Positions 26,702-35,858 of a DNA stretch of 64,000 nucleotides are shown piece after piece. This DNA is from Microcoleus sp. AS-A8 (lineage in GTDB: Bacteria > Cyanobacteriota > Cyanobacteriia > Cyanobacteriales > Coleofasciculaceae). The notes below the pieces were generated by a model. The model made no database searches and was not told the DNA's origin. It saw only the letters and a program-made list of their open reading frames with translations. The stretch lies in contig JAMPKV010000002.1 of assembly GCA_039962225.1 (NCBI GenBank), positions 248,001-312,000 of the forward strand. The letters run 5' to 3'. A program made the translations under genes and the position numbers. Position 1 is the first letter of the stretch. Each line of letters starts with the position of its first letter.

Positions 26702-27139
26702 ATGAACGCCATGAAATCGCTCGCTTGGGTTGTCAGTCTATCCGTTGTCGCGGGAGGGCTAATGGCTCCTTCTGCACAAGCCCAAAAAGTTCCTAGTAGC
26801 TTTGGTAGCTTTTCCGACATATCGGGAACCAACATTTGGAACAACATACCACCCATGCTGGGTACAGATGGTCAGTTCGATCCAAATTTACTGGAGAACA
26901 TTTCACGGGTGAATCGGGAATCGGAAGCCGCCTTTGAGGCTTGCAATGTCGCCCTCACACAAATCGAGCAAAGCGCCCCGACGACTCGCCGCTTTTCCCG
27001 ACGCCCTTCTGGTGAAACTGCCGAAGTTCCCGTTGCTTGTCGGCAGCTAGAACAATTACGAGCCGAAGCGGAAAGCTTGAGAGCCACAGTCGAACAAGCT
27101 CAACGCACCGTCTCCCGATCAGACTTCGCCAGTTGGTAA
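26702..27139 (+). CDS. Small exported protein of unknown function
   Basis: The ATG at 26702 follows AAGAGGAG, 18 bp after the previous stop. A signal peptide of about 27 residues (ends APSAQA) is followed by about 117 residues of mature protein: a short loop region (SSFGSFSDISGTNIW), then a mostly helical part with Arg/Ser-rich linker (TTRRFSRRPSGE) and a C-terminal coiled-coil-like helix (CRQLEQLRAEAESLRATVEQAQRT). Two Cys (in FEACNVAL and VACRQLEQ) could form a disulfide in the periplasm. No known domain was recognised. Co-transcribed with its neighbours. Confidence 0.7.
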   Translation: MNAMKSLAWVVSLSVVAGGLMAPSAQAQKVPSSFGSFSDISGTNIWNNIPPMLGTDGQFDPNLLENISRVNRESEAAFEACNVALTQIEQSAPTTRRFSRRPSGETAEVPVACRQLEQLRAEAESLRATVEQAQRTVSRSDFASW

Positions 27140-27192
27140 TTTCTTGATCGATTAAACAACAATTCTGTAAGTTGAGGAGAAGTAACAAGACA

Positions 27193-27840
27193 ATGAGACA
27201 GATCAAGCGTAAGCGCACGGCTGGGCTTGGGTTATTAATTGGAGCCATGGCATCAGGAGTGTTTGGTTCCTTTGCAGCACCCGTCCAAGCTCAGGACTCC
27301 TTTGGGAATCAGGTGATCCAGTTCCCTGTCGATACCACCGTTGAATTTGAATTCAAAGAGTCCCACGGAGCCTATCAATCAAGCCTAGGTATCCTCGATC
27401 TCGAAACCGGTCAACCGGTTCAAGTCCTGTTTAGTGAGAGCAAACCCTACGATCAGTTTGGCACAGGACAGTCTCAGACGCGCTCTCCGGGTCAAAACAA
27501 CATTGGCACGTCTCTAGATTTTGTGGGGACAGTTCAGGGCGGAACCGTACAAAATCAGTTGACTGAGTTCACGTTTCAAGCCAATAAACGTTATGCTTTC
27601 TACCTAGAATCTGTGAGTCCCACAGGTCAAACCAGACGTACAGTGTTGTCTTCTAGTAGCCTAGCCGCCGTATTTGATGGCAGCTTAAGCTCTGGCGATC
27701 GCGGCGGAGCTGTCGGTAGCCGTATTGCCTGGGATGATGATGGATTACCCCAAGCCCCCGGCAAAGATGATGACTTTGATGACTTTGTGATTGAAGCGGG
27801 CGGTTATCTAATCGAGGTGGGATGTCCACCCGTTAGCTAA
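27193..27840 (+). CDS. Exported protein of unknown function, possibly calcium-binding surface protein
   Basis: The ATG at 27193 has a GAGGAG site at 27174-27179; the frame starts 21 bases earlier but that codon is weaker. A 33-residue signal peptide (ends APVQAQ) precedes a beta-rich protein with many Gly, Asn and Asp. Near the end, SRIAWDDDGLPQAPGKDDDFDDFVIEAGGYLIEVGC resembles the Asp-rich closing segment of DUF4114-type domains (cut here over residues 172-208). It is the last gene of the three-gene exported operon and is followed directly by a strong terminator. Function unknown. Confidence 0.68.
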   Translation: MRQIKRKRTAGLGLLIGAMASGVFGSFAAPVQAQDSFGNQVIQFPVDTTVEFEFKESHGAYQSSLGILDLETGQPVQVLFSESKPYDQFGTGQSQTRSPGQNNIGTSLDFVGTVQGGTVQNQLTEFTFQANKRYAFYLESVSPTGQTRRTVLSSSSLAAVFDGSLSSGDRGGAVGSRIAWDDDGLPQAPGKDDDFDDFVIEAGGYLIEVGCPPVS

Positions 27841-27874
27841 GACTTGAACGAAGTCGCGAAAACTAACCCTTAAC

Positions 27875-27907
27875 AGACGGTTTGTGGCTGGCACAAACCG
27901 TCTTTTT
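27875..27907 (+). terminator. Strong rho-independent terminator of the exported-protein operon
   Basis: Perfect 12-bp arms AGACGGTTTGTG and CACAAACCGTCT with a 5-base loop, then TTTTT. It starts 35 bases after the last stop of the operon. Confidence 0.95.
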
Positions 27908-27946
27908 CTATGGAAAATTAATCATACTTGTTTTTCTCCCCCTCGG

Positions 27947-29908
27947 TTAAAGGTTCTGGGCAGATTGAGAATCTTCAGCCAGACAGTGATACAGTCGAGT
28001 CGTGTAGCCATTGACGGAACTCTGGTATTGGGTGATATCCTCTGCAAAACAGTTGGGGGGTTCTGGGACGAGTGGAGCTTTGAAATTTACGAGCCATAAA
28101 TCTAAAGGACGCGGGAGTTGGGCGAGCGCTTTTCCCAACGTTGTAGAGGCACGACAGGCTATCTCTTCTCCCGGTTCTGTGTCTTGGGCGTTGGCGCTTT
28201 CCTCGACCATCACACATTGTTCTTGTGCTTGATGTGCCAAAAGAAACTGTGGCTTAAGGCGTGACTTTTGGACATCCGTAGCACGTTTGAACTCCCAAGC
28301 CAGCCCCATCATTTCACCCGTTTGGACGAGGGTATTGTGGGTTGTAGCCATAAGTATTGGTGCTGAAGATGCTTTTTGAATCACAGGCACCAAAAGGTCA
28401 GGACGGTAGTATTTTTGATAACCTAAATTGCTGATGACGGTGATGCCGCTGAAAAAACCCATCAACCAGATCAGTGCAACTGCGACTTTACCCGTGCTTC
28501 TCCAAGGGACTGGAGAGTGGGGGGATGAGGAGAATTTCTCTGACTCTGTGAGCGTGAAACTTTTCCACTCCTGTTTTGTTGCTAGTTCCTGATCTTTCCA
28601 TTCCCCTTCTAGGAGGTGTGAGGTGGGATTGTCCTTTTTAAATGCAGAGGATTTCCCTCTTTTAGGCGTATTCCAAGTGATGGCGAGTGCGGCTCCCAAC
28701 AGGACGATGACGCCAGGGAAGTAAACAAAGTTATATCGTGCCCCTCGTGTCAGATCCGTACCTAGGCCATAGGTAATCCCGAAAAATAGCGCGATCGCAC
28801 CTAAAACAAAGCCCGCTAAAATCCCAGTTGTCCAGCGAGTCTGCGGCAGTTCTAATTGAGCTTTAAATCCCCGATAAACAATAGGCACAGCCCAGACGAA
28901 AAATATCAGCATCACCAGTCCAGAGGTAATGACCACTAGGAGTCTTGGCGACTCTACAGGCAGTAACGCTAGCATCGTAATCCAAGCCGCCAGCGACTGA
29001 AAGATGGGGTTGAGCAAGGCTAACAGGCTGCGCTCGTCGCTCATAATCCATTGAGTCATCTGAGAGTCGTAACTCATCCGCCATACGGGTACCCAAACTA
29101 AACAGCCCACCCCTGTACCAGCCGCGACAGCGTAAATTCGCAACCAAAGGCAATTGGGAATGGGAAATCCTTTTCCTACTCTTGGAGCCAAGGGACTGCC
29201 CAGAAACCAAAATCCGACGAGAGCGATCGCTTCGGCACAGAGCGTGAGGCAAAAAAAGTAGTGGGTGGCCATGCCTAAGGCATTAACCACCACCCAGCAG
29301 AAAGCTACCCCTATGGGTAGAGGCGTCCGACGTTGGAGATGTTGTACGGCAATCACCAGGCAACATAACGAGGCAATCACCCAGAGAATCCCTAAACCAT
29401 AATGACGAGCTTCTTGGGTGAGAAAGACGCCATAGGGTGAAACCGCCATCATGGCGGCTGCTAGTTGAGCCACCAAGCATGAGCGAAAGGCTAACCAGCC
29501 CAAGCCATAAACCGCTGGAATGGATACCACACCCAAAAGGGCAGGAAGCGATCGCGCCGCCCACAGGGAAACATACCCGCCTGAGTTGGGGAACAACTGC
29601 ATCCACCAGTGAGCCAGCACAAAATAGAGGGGAGGATGGTGGTCTTCTGTAACTAAGCGATGAATTACCTGCGACGCCCCCACCGATGGGTTGGGTTGTA
29701 GGGGCTGCAAGAGAGTCGCCAGAGGCATGGCCTGGTCGAGGGGTACCGGTTGAAAACTATTGCCCAAGCTAAACACGAGAGTGGCAAACTCATCAGTCCA
29801 AGGTGGCTTTCCCGTGAGCGCAAGAAAGCGTAAGCCTGCACCAATGACCATCCACACCAACAACAGCAGTGGGTGGAACCAGCGCGACGAAAGGAAAGTT
29901 TTCAACAA
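27947..29908 (-). CDS. GT39-like polyprenol-sugar-dependent membrane glycosyltransferase
   Basis: A 653-residue polytopic membrane protein. Its first membrane helix is followed by a loop with PPWTDEF (D39-E40), the acidic motif of GT-C enzymes, and DHHPPLYFVLAHWW (residues 89-102), another family hallmark. Many further helices follow, then a soluble C-terminal region from about 500. GT-C members take the sugar from a lipid-phosphate donor on the outer side of the membrane. The upstream gene (8 bp away) makes such a donor, so the two probably work in sequence on an envelope glycan or glycoprotein. The acceptor is unknown. Confidence 0.8.
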   Translation of the reverse strand: MLKTFLSSRWFHPLLLLVWMVIGAGLRFLALTGKPPWTDEFATLVFSLGNSFQPVPLDQAMPLATLLQPLQPNPSVGASQVIHRLVTEDHHPPLYFVLAHWWMQLFPNSGGYVSLWAARSLPALLGVVSIPAVYGLGWLAFRSCLVAQLAAAMMAVSPYGVFLTQEARHYGLGILWVIASLCCLVIAVQHLQRRTPLPIGVAFCWVVVNALGMATHYFFCLTLCAEAIALVGFWFLGSPLAPRVGKGFPIPNCLWLRIYAVAAGTGVGCLVWVPVWRMSYDSQMTQWIMSDERSLLALLNPIFQSLAAWITMLALLPVESPRLLVVITSGLVMLIFFVWAVPIVYRGFKAQLELPQTRWTTGILAGFVLGAIALFFGITYGLGTDLTRGARYNFVYFPGVIVLLGAALAITWNTPKRGKSSAFKKDNPTSHLLEGEWKDQELATKQEWKSFTLTESEKFSSSPHSPVPWRSTGKVAVALIWLMGFFSGITVISNLGYQKYYRPDLLVPVIQKASSAPILMATTHNTLVQTGEMMGLAWEFKRATDVQKSRLKPQFLLAHQAQEQCVMVEESANAQDTEPGEEIACRASTTLGKALAQLPRPLDLWLVNFKAPLVPEPPNCFAEDITQYQSSVNGYTTRLYHCLAEDSQSAQNL

Positions 29909-29916
29909 AAGTTACC

Positions 29917-31206
29917 TCAATTGACATCGGTGACACGCCAACTGAGCTTCAGATTGAGCCAAAAGTTCCAAAGCGTAACAGCGGCGATCGCAATTAGATT
30001 GGCTACATATCGATTGATCCCAAAAACATTAAACAGGAAATTTAACAGCAAAACATTAATAATCAATCCGGAAAGGCAAATCACATTAAACTTCAATAGC
30101 CGTTCCAATCGTTGACGAAATCCGGGCTGACGACGGGAAATATCAGCAAACGTCCAAAAATCATTCCACAAAAAATTGTTGATAATTGCAAATTCTGAGG
30201 CGATGATTTTACTACGGGTCAGTGGCAAACCTAGGGTAGTGGGGTCACTGAGCAGGTAAAGGATTGCCATATCCACAAACACTCCACTCAAACCAACGAT
30301 ACCGAACCGGAAAAATCGGGCGATAGGTCCTAGAGAAAGTCGCAAGCGGAGTAGGTGGCGCAGATAATCTACATATTGTTTTGCTGTTACTTTACTCTCA
30401 CCCGCTTGACGTTCTTGGAAGACATAGCCCACTTCCCCAATCCAGGGCACCTTTCCTCTGGCAATCACCTCAATGAGAATTTTGTAGCCCAGTGGACTTA
30501 GGGTGCGATCGGCAATACAACTGCGGCGTACCATAAAGTAGCCACTCATGGGATCAGAGACACGACCGATCACCTCCGGGAGAATAATTAACCCCAAAGT
30601 TTGCGCCCCACGAGATAAAAACCGCCGGATCGGGCTCCAATCGCTGACACCTCCACCGTCCACATTGCGACTGGCAACCGCTAAATCGCCTCCCCGCGCA
30701 ATTTCTCCCCATAGCTTCAATAACAACTCCGGAGGATGCTGGAGGTCGGCATCAATCACGCCCAAAACCTCTCCTCGTGCCGCCTGCCAACCGCGAATGA
30801 CGGCGGTAGACAGCCCTCGCTCCTCAATCCGGCGCATGACTCGGAGTTGTGGATACTCTGGCATCAGCGCTGTCGCGATTTCCCAGGTGAGATCAGGGCT
30901 ATTGTCATCCACGACAATGAGTTCGTAAGCTCCTGGAATGACGTTATCTAACAACTGGCTAAGGCGCTGAACGAGAAGCTGAATATTGTTACTCTCGTTG
31001 TAGGTTGGAATCACCATCGACAAAAGAATCGGGCTATTCCCTAGCCCGATAGGAATGATCGGCCTAGTGTCTATGCCATAACTCCGCTTCACCCTCAGGG
31101 GTGACTCCAGAGAATCATCGCCTTCTGATGGGGTAAATGCAGAAGCGGGAATTTGCAACGAGCCTGAGGGAACGGGTAGCAGGGAGTGAAGTTGGTTGGT
31201 ACTCAT
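29917..31206 (-). CDS. GT2 polyprenyl-phosphate sugar transferase fused to GtrA-like membrane domain
   Basis: Residues 62-285 are a GT-A (family 2) transferase close to dolichol-phosphate mannosyltransferase: SMVIPTYNESNNI, ELIVVDDNSPD (98-105), GVIDADLQHPPE with the DxD at D152/D154, then DPMSGYFMVRR. Residues about 300-425 contain four membrane helices of the GtrA/DPMS type (FFRFGIVGLSGVFVDM, NNFLWNDFWTF), which flip or hold the lipid-linked sugar. The first 60 residues are Pro/Ser-rich and unassigned. It is translated 8 bp before the GT39-like gene and should supply its polyprenyl-phosphate sugar donor. Confidence 0.88.
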   Translation of the reverse strand: MSTNQLHSLLPVPSGSLQIPASAFTPSEGDDSLESPLRVKRSYGIDTRPIIPIGLGNSPILLSMVIPTYNESNNIQLLVQRLSQLLDNVIPGAYELIVVDDNSPDLTWEIATALMPEYPQLRVMRRIEERGLSTAVIRGWQAARGEVLGVIDADLQHPPELLLKLWGEIARGGDLAVASRNVDGGGVSDWSPIRRFLSRGAQTLGLIILPEVIGRVSDPMSGYFMVRRSCIADRTLSPLGYKILIEVIARGKVPWIGEVGYVFQERQAGESKVTAKQYVDYLRHLLRLRLSLGPIARFFRFGIVGLSGVFVDMAILYLLSDPTTLGLPLTRSKIIASEFAIINNFLWNDFWTFADISRRQPGFRQRLERLLKFNVICLSGLIINVLLLNFLFNVFGINRYVANLIAIAAVTLWNFWLNLKLSWRVTDVN

Positions 31207-32233
31207 TCAGCACATCTCAAGGGTTACGCACAGGGATTTGAGGTCTTCTGGAAATCACAAGTAAAGCACGATTGCCGATGGTACTGCCCCCGGCGGGGCG
31301 ATCGCAGCAATCGAGAAAGTCTTTCTTTGTTCAGAGTAAAGGCTGAGCGGGGTTTATGGTGCCATGAACCTAAGATTTTTTTCTAACCCATGGAGTCCCA
31401 TGTTCTGACGCTCAACAAAACCGAGTCTATTTTGGGTAAGGTTACTTTTGCCATTGATGCATCCATTCATCAGCCGGATCAGGGGATCAAAACACAACAT
31501 TGAACCTGTCTAAAATCTCTTTTCTGTTTGAATTAACCCTTCAGTCAAAGGTTTTATGTTACAGGCTGCGATGGCTATTCCCTTCTCTCTTTTGTCGTAA
31601 ACCCTAGTAGTAAGCCGTCAAATGAGACCGTCTCCTGTGACAGAATTTCTACTACCTCTTGAGCAAAATACCCTCTGCTGACACTCAAGACCCAAAACCC
31701 TTGACCGCGAGTTTCCTAGACACACCCAATGTTTTACTGAAGTGACTCTCTTAGTTGAGCATGGCAGAAATCACTGACCCACAAAAATCTCTCCCATCCT
31801 CACTTTCATCGCCGCTCCCATCCTCGTCTGATTTCCAGCCCCACTCCCCCTCTTGATAGTGGGGGTCAAAAACTTCTGCCACAATACACTAACTGTTTCG
31901 GCTCTTATGATTAACATTAGGAGTCATTGACATCCTCTAATACCCAATCCGTTTCGATCACCCCCTTATTTCCCAAAGGAGTGGGGGAGAGATTGTTTAG
32001 ACGCTGAAAAAAGGGGTCTACAAGTCGGATTTGGTATACGAGCCAATCGGAGATTATGGACGCCGTACTATCGCCCCTCAACGTCCCCGATTAAGATAGG
32101 TTATGCTCTCTTTGAGAGTGGCTGAGCAACTGATGTAATTCCAAGCCCTAATACCCCAGCAGGCTAACCAAAGCAAAATCGTGACTAACAAAACTCTGAT
32201 TTTTGAAGATGTTGAGAGTGTAGGAGTGTTGTT
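31207..32233. other. Large intergenic region (1 kb), no gene seen
   Basis: No frame here has a ribosome site or family-like sequence. One inverted repeat, CCCCACT / AGTGGGG at 31839-31845 and 31858-31864, lies next to a C-rich run related to the CCCCACTC array near 42013. The end before the TVP38 gene has TAGGAG at 32221-32226, which is that gene's ribosome site. Divergent promoters must be inside. It could be decayed coding DNA, but I see no recognisable fragment. Confidence 0.4.
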
Positions 32234-32935
32234 TTGAACGTCAAAAGCGGTATTTTCCTGCTCATCGTCTTCTGCATTGTGGTAACAGGATTAGCAGTAT
32301 ATTTTCTGGGGGGTATTGACCCCCAACAACTTCAGGTATGGCTTAATCAGGCAGGGATTTGGGCACCCATTATCTATATTGCTCTCTATATAGTGGCAAC
32401 CCTATTGATATTGCCTTCAACGCCACTCAATCTCACAGGCGGGGCAATTTTTGGTCTTTGGCTAGGTACACTTTGGACCACTATTGCGGCAATCATTGCG
32501 GCGGTGGTGTCGTTTGCCTTTACCCGCACGGTGGGACGAGAAACAATTGTTCGATCTCGAAGGTTAGCCGGACCCTGGCAAGCGATGGATGCTGAAATGC
32601 GTCAGGGTGGTTTGTTTTATATGTTTGCGATCCGGCTACTGCCGATGATTCCCTATGGTTTGGTGAATTTTGCGGCGGGTTTGACCTCGATTCGTTTCCG
32701 AGACTACTTTCTCGGCACAGTGATGGGCACAGTTCCAGGCGTCTTACCTTTCGTGATGATAGGAAGTTCCGGCTTACAAGCAAGGAGAACTGGCGATTAT
32801 TTGCCGTTAATGGGAGCATTGGCGTTAACAGGGCTTCTGGTGGGCGGAGCTAATTGGTATCGACGTCGCCGCCAGTCGCCTCAACAGGCTCTCCGAGAAA
32901 TGGAGGAACAAACAGAGCAAGAAGATATTCAGTAA
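32234..32935 (+). CDS. TVP38/TMEM64 (DedA-superfamily, VTT domain) membrane protein
   Basis: A 233-residue polytopic protein starting at a TTG with TAGGAG eight bases upstream. The VTT signature is present: an N-terminal helix, then ILPSTPLNLTGGAIFGLWLGTLWTTIAA, FTRTVGRETIVRS, GLFYMFAIRLLPMIPYGLVNFAAGLTSIRFRDYFLGT, and a C-terminal helix. Members scramble or transport phospholipids or lipid carriers across membranes. The tail is Arg/Glu-rich and cytosolic. It stands alone. The substrate is not known. Confidence 0.88.
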   Translation: MNVKSGIFLLIVFCIVVTGLAVYFLGGIDPQQLQVWLNQAGIWAPIIYIALYIVATLLILPSTPLNLTGGAIFGLWLGTLWTTIAAIIAAVVSFAFTRTVGRETIVRSRRLAGPWQAMDAEMRQGGLFYMFAIRLLPMIPYGLVNFAAGLTSIRFRDYFLGTVMGTVPGVLPFVMIGSSGLQARRTGDYLPLMGALALTGLLVGGANWYRRRRQSPQQALREMEEQTEQEDIQ

Positions 32936-33204
32936 GATAACTCTGAAATGAAGGGAATATATCTTAAAAAATAGACCGTTATAAATAAGTCAATTTTTGG
33001 CGAATTTACCTTTCAGACTCTAATATTCTCCTAGGGTAAGGATAGCCTAATCTACCAATCAGTATTTACGTAAGTACTCTATTGAAGAGCTTCTAGCACT
33101 TTGTACTTTTCAGTAGCTAGAAGCTTGTACTATTCCTTTATTCAAGCTGGTGAAAAGCTTCCTTGCATCCATAAGGAATTCATCTTTGTATCCCCGGGAG
33201 CTAC

Positions 33205-33555
33205 CTAATCAAGGCTGAATTGCTGGTCTTGAATGCCTAAGTGGTTGAGTAACTCACTGAGTTCACGGTTGCTGAGCTGGTATAAATGTTCGCGGGTCAA
33301 TTTATAGGTAGTGCCGCGAATCAGACATTGAATCGCCATTGGTTCAACTCCTTGGCGCAGGATCATTCCTTCGCTAGCTTCATAAACTTTGAAGGTCAAA
33401 AAGCTATTCGGGCCGTACTGAAGAGAGATGGTTGTGCTGGAAAGGCTCCCTAATTGTTGGTAAAAATTTCCTGACATCTCAAAAGCATACTGAGATTTGG
33501 GCTGGTTTAAGGGGGCGACTGTTCTTTGCATCATTCTGTTTTCTGTAGCACTCAT
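33205..33555 (-). CDS. Small conserved-looking hypothetical protein
   Basis: A 116-residue soluble protein starting with an ATG at 33555 and reading through clean, non-repetitive sequence (YAFEMSGNFYQQLGSL, GPNSFLTFKVYEASEG, IQCLIRGTTYKLTREHLYQLSNRELSELLNHLG, cut by position). The last part looks like two helices after a small beta section. I recognise no domain. An unusual cluster of CGTA words lies 49-93 bp upstream of its start (33604-33648). It sits between the TVP38 gene and cofH with 270 bp and 645 bp gaps, so it is probably transcribed alone. Confidence 0.6.
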   Translation of the reverse strand: MSATENRMMQRTVAPLNQPKSQYAFEMSGNFYQQLGSLSSTTISLQYGPNSFLTFKVYEASEGMILRQGVEPMAIQCLIRGTTYKLTREHLYQLSNRELSELLNHLGIQDQQFSLD

Positions 33556-34200
33556 TACATCTAGTATGGTTTCTTTCGGGTTGAAACTGCCTACGCCAAG
33601 CTGCGTAAGTTTTCTGCGTAAATATGCGTATTTCCGTAAATATACGTAGTTTTTTTACCCTGACTAGGATAAATTCAACTATTTAAATCACTCTTATTCA
33701 TCGATGATATCACTGCTGTTTTGTGACTTTCGTCGGAGAATATTCATAAGTGTTGAATTGTGTGGAAAAAGTCTTACCGTACAAAAAGACTCTCAAACTC
33801 TAAAAACTATATATAGTAAGATTTTTGCTATTATTATTTCTCCAAAATATAAAGATATCCGCATTTTGTAGGTAAATTCTCAACTTAGGTGAATCTACGG
33901 AATTCATACTTTCGAGTTAAGGGTTAAAAAATAAACTCTTTTGCATTTAACTTGTAGGGCTGAGGTGGGAAATATGCCCATACCCCAAGATTCTCAGCAA
34001 ATTGTTCATGCCAAAAATGCCTGTATGTTAGCTTGTGAGGTTTTCTGTCGGAGTCAGAATGACTATTCTTTGTAAAAATTAAAATGAGTGATACCATTTG
34101 GGTTGAGAGCTGTCATATTTCAAGTTCTGAAACTACCTACTGACGAAGCTTTGAAAATCCCAAATCTCAAATGATATGACCTGGTTTTTTCGGATGCGCC
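33556..34200. other. AT-rich intergenic region between the hypothetical gene and cofH
   Basis: No gene is seen in these 645 bases. The part next to the hypothetical gene holds five CGTA words within 45 bases (annotated separately). The part next to cofH is AT-rich and should hold its promoter. The cofH GTG at 34201 has no strong ribosome site. Confidence 0.45.
33604..33648 (-). promoter_or_regulatory. Cluster of five CGTA words, candidate regulator site
   Basis: CGTA begins at 33604, 33617, 33627, 33635 and 33645 (steps of 13, 10, 8 and 10 bp, close to one helical turn). The related units CGTAAATATGCGTA and CGTAAATATACGTA lie at 33617-33630 and 33635-33648, and TACGTA at 33643-33648 is a palindrome. 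The position, 49-93 bp upstream of the 33555 start, suits an operator or upstream activator site. The regulator is not known. Confidence 0.4.
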
Positions 34201-35367
34201 GTGATTACTAAAACCGTTGATCCTATTCTGAACCGTGCCTTAGCGGGTGAAGACTTATCCCCAGAAGATGGGGTTTTGCTCCTCAAACAAACCGAATCGC
34301 AAGCGATCGCAGCCATTCGCCAGACAGCCGATCAGCTACGTCAACGGCAAGTGGGCGATACTGTCACTTATGTGATCAATCGCAATATCAACTTCACCAA
34401 TATTTGTGAACAGCACTGTAGCTTCTGTGCCTTCCGTCGTGATGCCAATGAAGACGGTGCGTATTGGCTCAACTGGGGGCAAATCCAGGAAAAGACAAGG
34501 GACGCTGTGCAGCGAGGGGCTACGGAAATATGTATGCAGGGAGGATTGAACCCAGAGGCAAAAATCAATGGTGCCTTTTTGCCTTATTACCAGCAGTTGG
34601 TTAAAGCTATTAAGGAGGTAGCTCCTCACCTGCACTTACACGCCTTTTCACCCCAAGAAGTACAGTTTATTGCCGATCATGATGGACACAGCTACGCCGA
34701 AGTGATTGCGGCGCTACAAGAAGCGGGTGTGGGTTCCATGCCAGGAACGGCAGCGGAAATTTTAGATGATCGGGTGCGGCGGATTTTGTGCCCACAGAAG
34801 ACGAACACAGCCACCTGGTTAGAGATTGTGGGAACGGCGCATCGCTTAGGAATGCCAACCACGAGTACGATGCTTTCAGGACACATTGAAACGCCTGAAC
34901 AGCAGATGGAGCATTTAGAGAAATTGCGATCGCTCCAACAAATCGCTCGCGATCGGGGCTATCTCAGTAATATTACCGAATTTATCCTTCTGCCTTTCGT
35001 GGGCCAAGAAGCCCCCAAACCCCTACGCCGCCGCGTTGGACGAGATCAACCCGTTTTAGAAGATGCCCTCTTGCTCACAGCCGTTGCTCGGATTTTCTTG
35101 GGTAACTGGATTGGCAATCATCAACCCAGTTGGGTGAAATTGGGTTTGGATGGGGCGACAGAAGCCCTCAAATGGGGCTGTAATGATATTGGTGGAACCT
35201 TGATGGAAGAGCATATCACCTCAATGGCAGGGGCTAAGGGGGGCACTTGTATGGAGGTGGAAACGTTGCAGCAGGCAATTAGTTCTTTAGGGCGTCCTTA
35301 CCAGCAGCGAGATACACTCTATCGATATCTGGCGATGCATCAAGTTGCAGTTGAAGGGGTAGGTTAA
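34201..35367 (+). CDS. cofH: 7,8-didemethyl-8-hydroxy-5-deazariboflavin synthase subunit CofH
   Basis: A 388-residue radical SAM enzyme. The [4Fe-4S] motif C69-E-Q-H-C73-S-F-C76 (CxxxCxxC) sits in [17 protein letters not shown], then [16 protein letters not shown] and HAFSPQEV, which distinguish the CofH/MqnC branch. With CofG it builds the 8-HDF deazaflavin ring from tyrosine and a riboflavin precursor; in cyanobacteria 8-HDF is a photolyase antenna pigment and F420 precursor. The GTG at 34201 is the likely start. cofG is not in the window. A decayed IS-like end begins 3 bases after the stop codon. Confidence 0.93.
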   Translation: MITKTVDPILNRALAGEDLSPEDGVLLLKQTESQAIAAIRQTADQLRQRQVGDTVTYVINRNINFTNICEQHCSFCAFRRDANEDGAYWLNWGQIQEKTRDAVQRGATEICMQGGLNPEAKINGAFLPYYQQLVKAIKEVAPHLHLHAFSPQEVQFIADHDGHSYAEVIAALQEAGVGSMPGTAAEILDDRVRRILCPQKTNTATWLEIVGTAHRLGMPTTSTMLSGHIETPEQQMEHLEKLRSLQQIARDRGYLSNITEFILLPFVGQEAPKPLRRRVGRDQPVLEDALLLTAVARIFLGNWIGNHQPSWVKLGLDGATEALKWGCNDIGGTLMEEHITSMAGAKGGTCMEVETLQQAISSLGRPYQQRDTLYRYLAMHQVAVEGVG

Positions 35368-35683
35368 TTTTTGACACTCTCCCGACTCCGCTTGCGCTAA
35401 AGTCAGGAGATTCTCAGTTCATTGAGTGCGCTTACCAAACATAGTTTCCGCTGCCTGCCAGAGGCGCTTCTCTCCCTGAGCGTTCGACCCATTTCAGAGT
35501 CCTGTTTCCTGGTGCCCCCAGGTACAGTTCAAACCTGAAAAAAATTGGTTCTCTGGTACTTGGTGCTTAAAGGTTTTATCCGCACAAGCTTTTCTGCACG
35601 GAACCCAATACCCTTCAGTTGTCAAGGTGCGTTGTCTCTCGACTACTGGGTTTTTAGACAGGTTATTTACCTTTCCCTGTATA

Positions 35684-35709
35684 CTCTAATATATACTCCA
35701 AAATTAGAG
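35684..35709 (+). promoter_or_regulatory. Inverted repeat directly before the RHH gene, candidate operator
   Basis: Arms CTCTAAT (35684-35690) and ATTAGAG (35703-35709) with a 12-bp spacer end 2 bases before the ATG of the RHH gene. RHH proteins often repress their own promoters by binding such repeats. This site overlaps the ribosome-binding position, so it could also fold in mRNA. Confidence 0.5.
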
Positions 35710-35711
35710 TT

Positions 35712-35858
35712 ATGGCAAGGGAAAGGAAAATTCAATTTAATGTGAACGAACAAGAATACGAATGGTTAAGAGTTTATGCTCAAAACAGAGATATTTCAAT
35801 GGCAGAGGTGCTACGGGAATACATCAAAACTTTGAAAGAAAAAGCTGTAGGCGACTAA
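35712..35858 (+). CDS. Small ribbon-helix-helix (CopG-like) DNA-binding protein
   Basis: Only 48 residues from an ATG at 35712. The sequence reads as an RHH fold: a basic N-terminal strand (RERKIQFNVNEQEYEWL) followed by helix-turn-helix (VYAQNRDISMAEVLREYIKTLKEK). Such proteins serve as antitoxins, plasmid repressors or accessory regulators in mobile elements. No toxin gene is adjacent. An inverted repeat lies immediately upstream, suggesting self-repression. Given the IS605-type right end 300 bp upstream on the other strand, it is more likely an element-borne regulator than half of a toxin-antitoxin pair. Confidence 0.65.
   Translation: MARERKIQFNVNEQEYEWLRVYAQNRDISMAEVLREYIKTLKEKAVGD

Noticed and set aside
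31186-31386. 66-codon frame in the gap after the glycosyltransferases
   Set aside because: It overlaps the GT2 start, has no ribosome site and has no family-like sequence.
31207-32233. Search for a tRNA or small stable RNA in the largest gap
   Set aside because: No T-loop (GTTCRA) with matching acceptor stem and no clear RNA scaffold was seen.
35545-35745. 66-codon frame before the RHH gene
   Set aside because: It has no ribosome site and overlaps the RHH operator and start. The RHH frame is much better supported.
35712-35858. RHH gene as antitoxin of a toxin-antitoxin pair
   Set aside because: No short toxin-like frame lies within 300 bp on either side; IS-type ends flank it instead.
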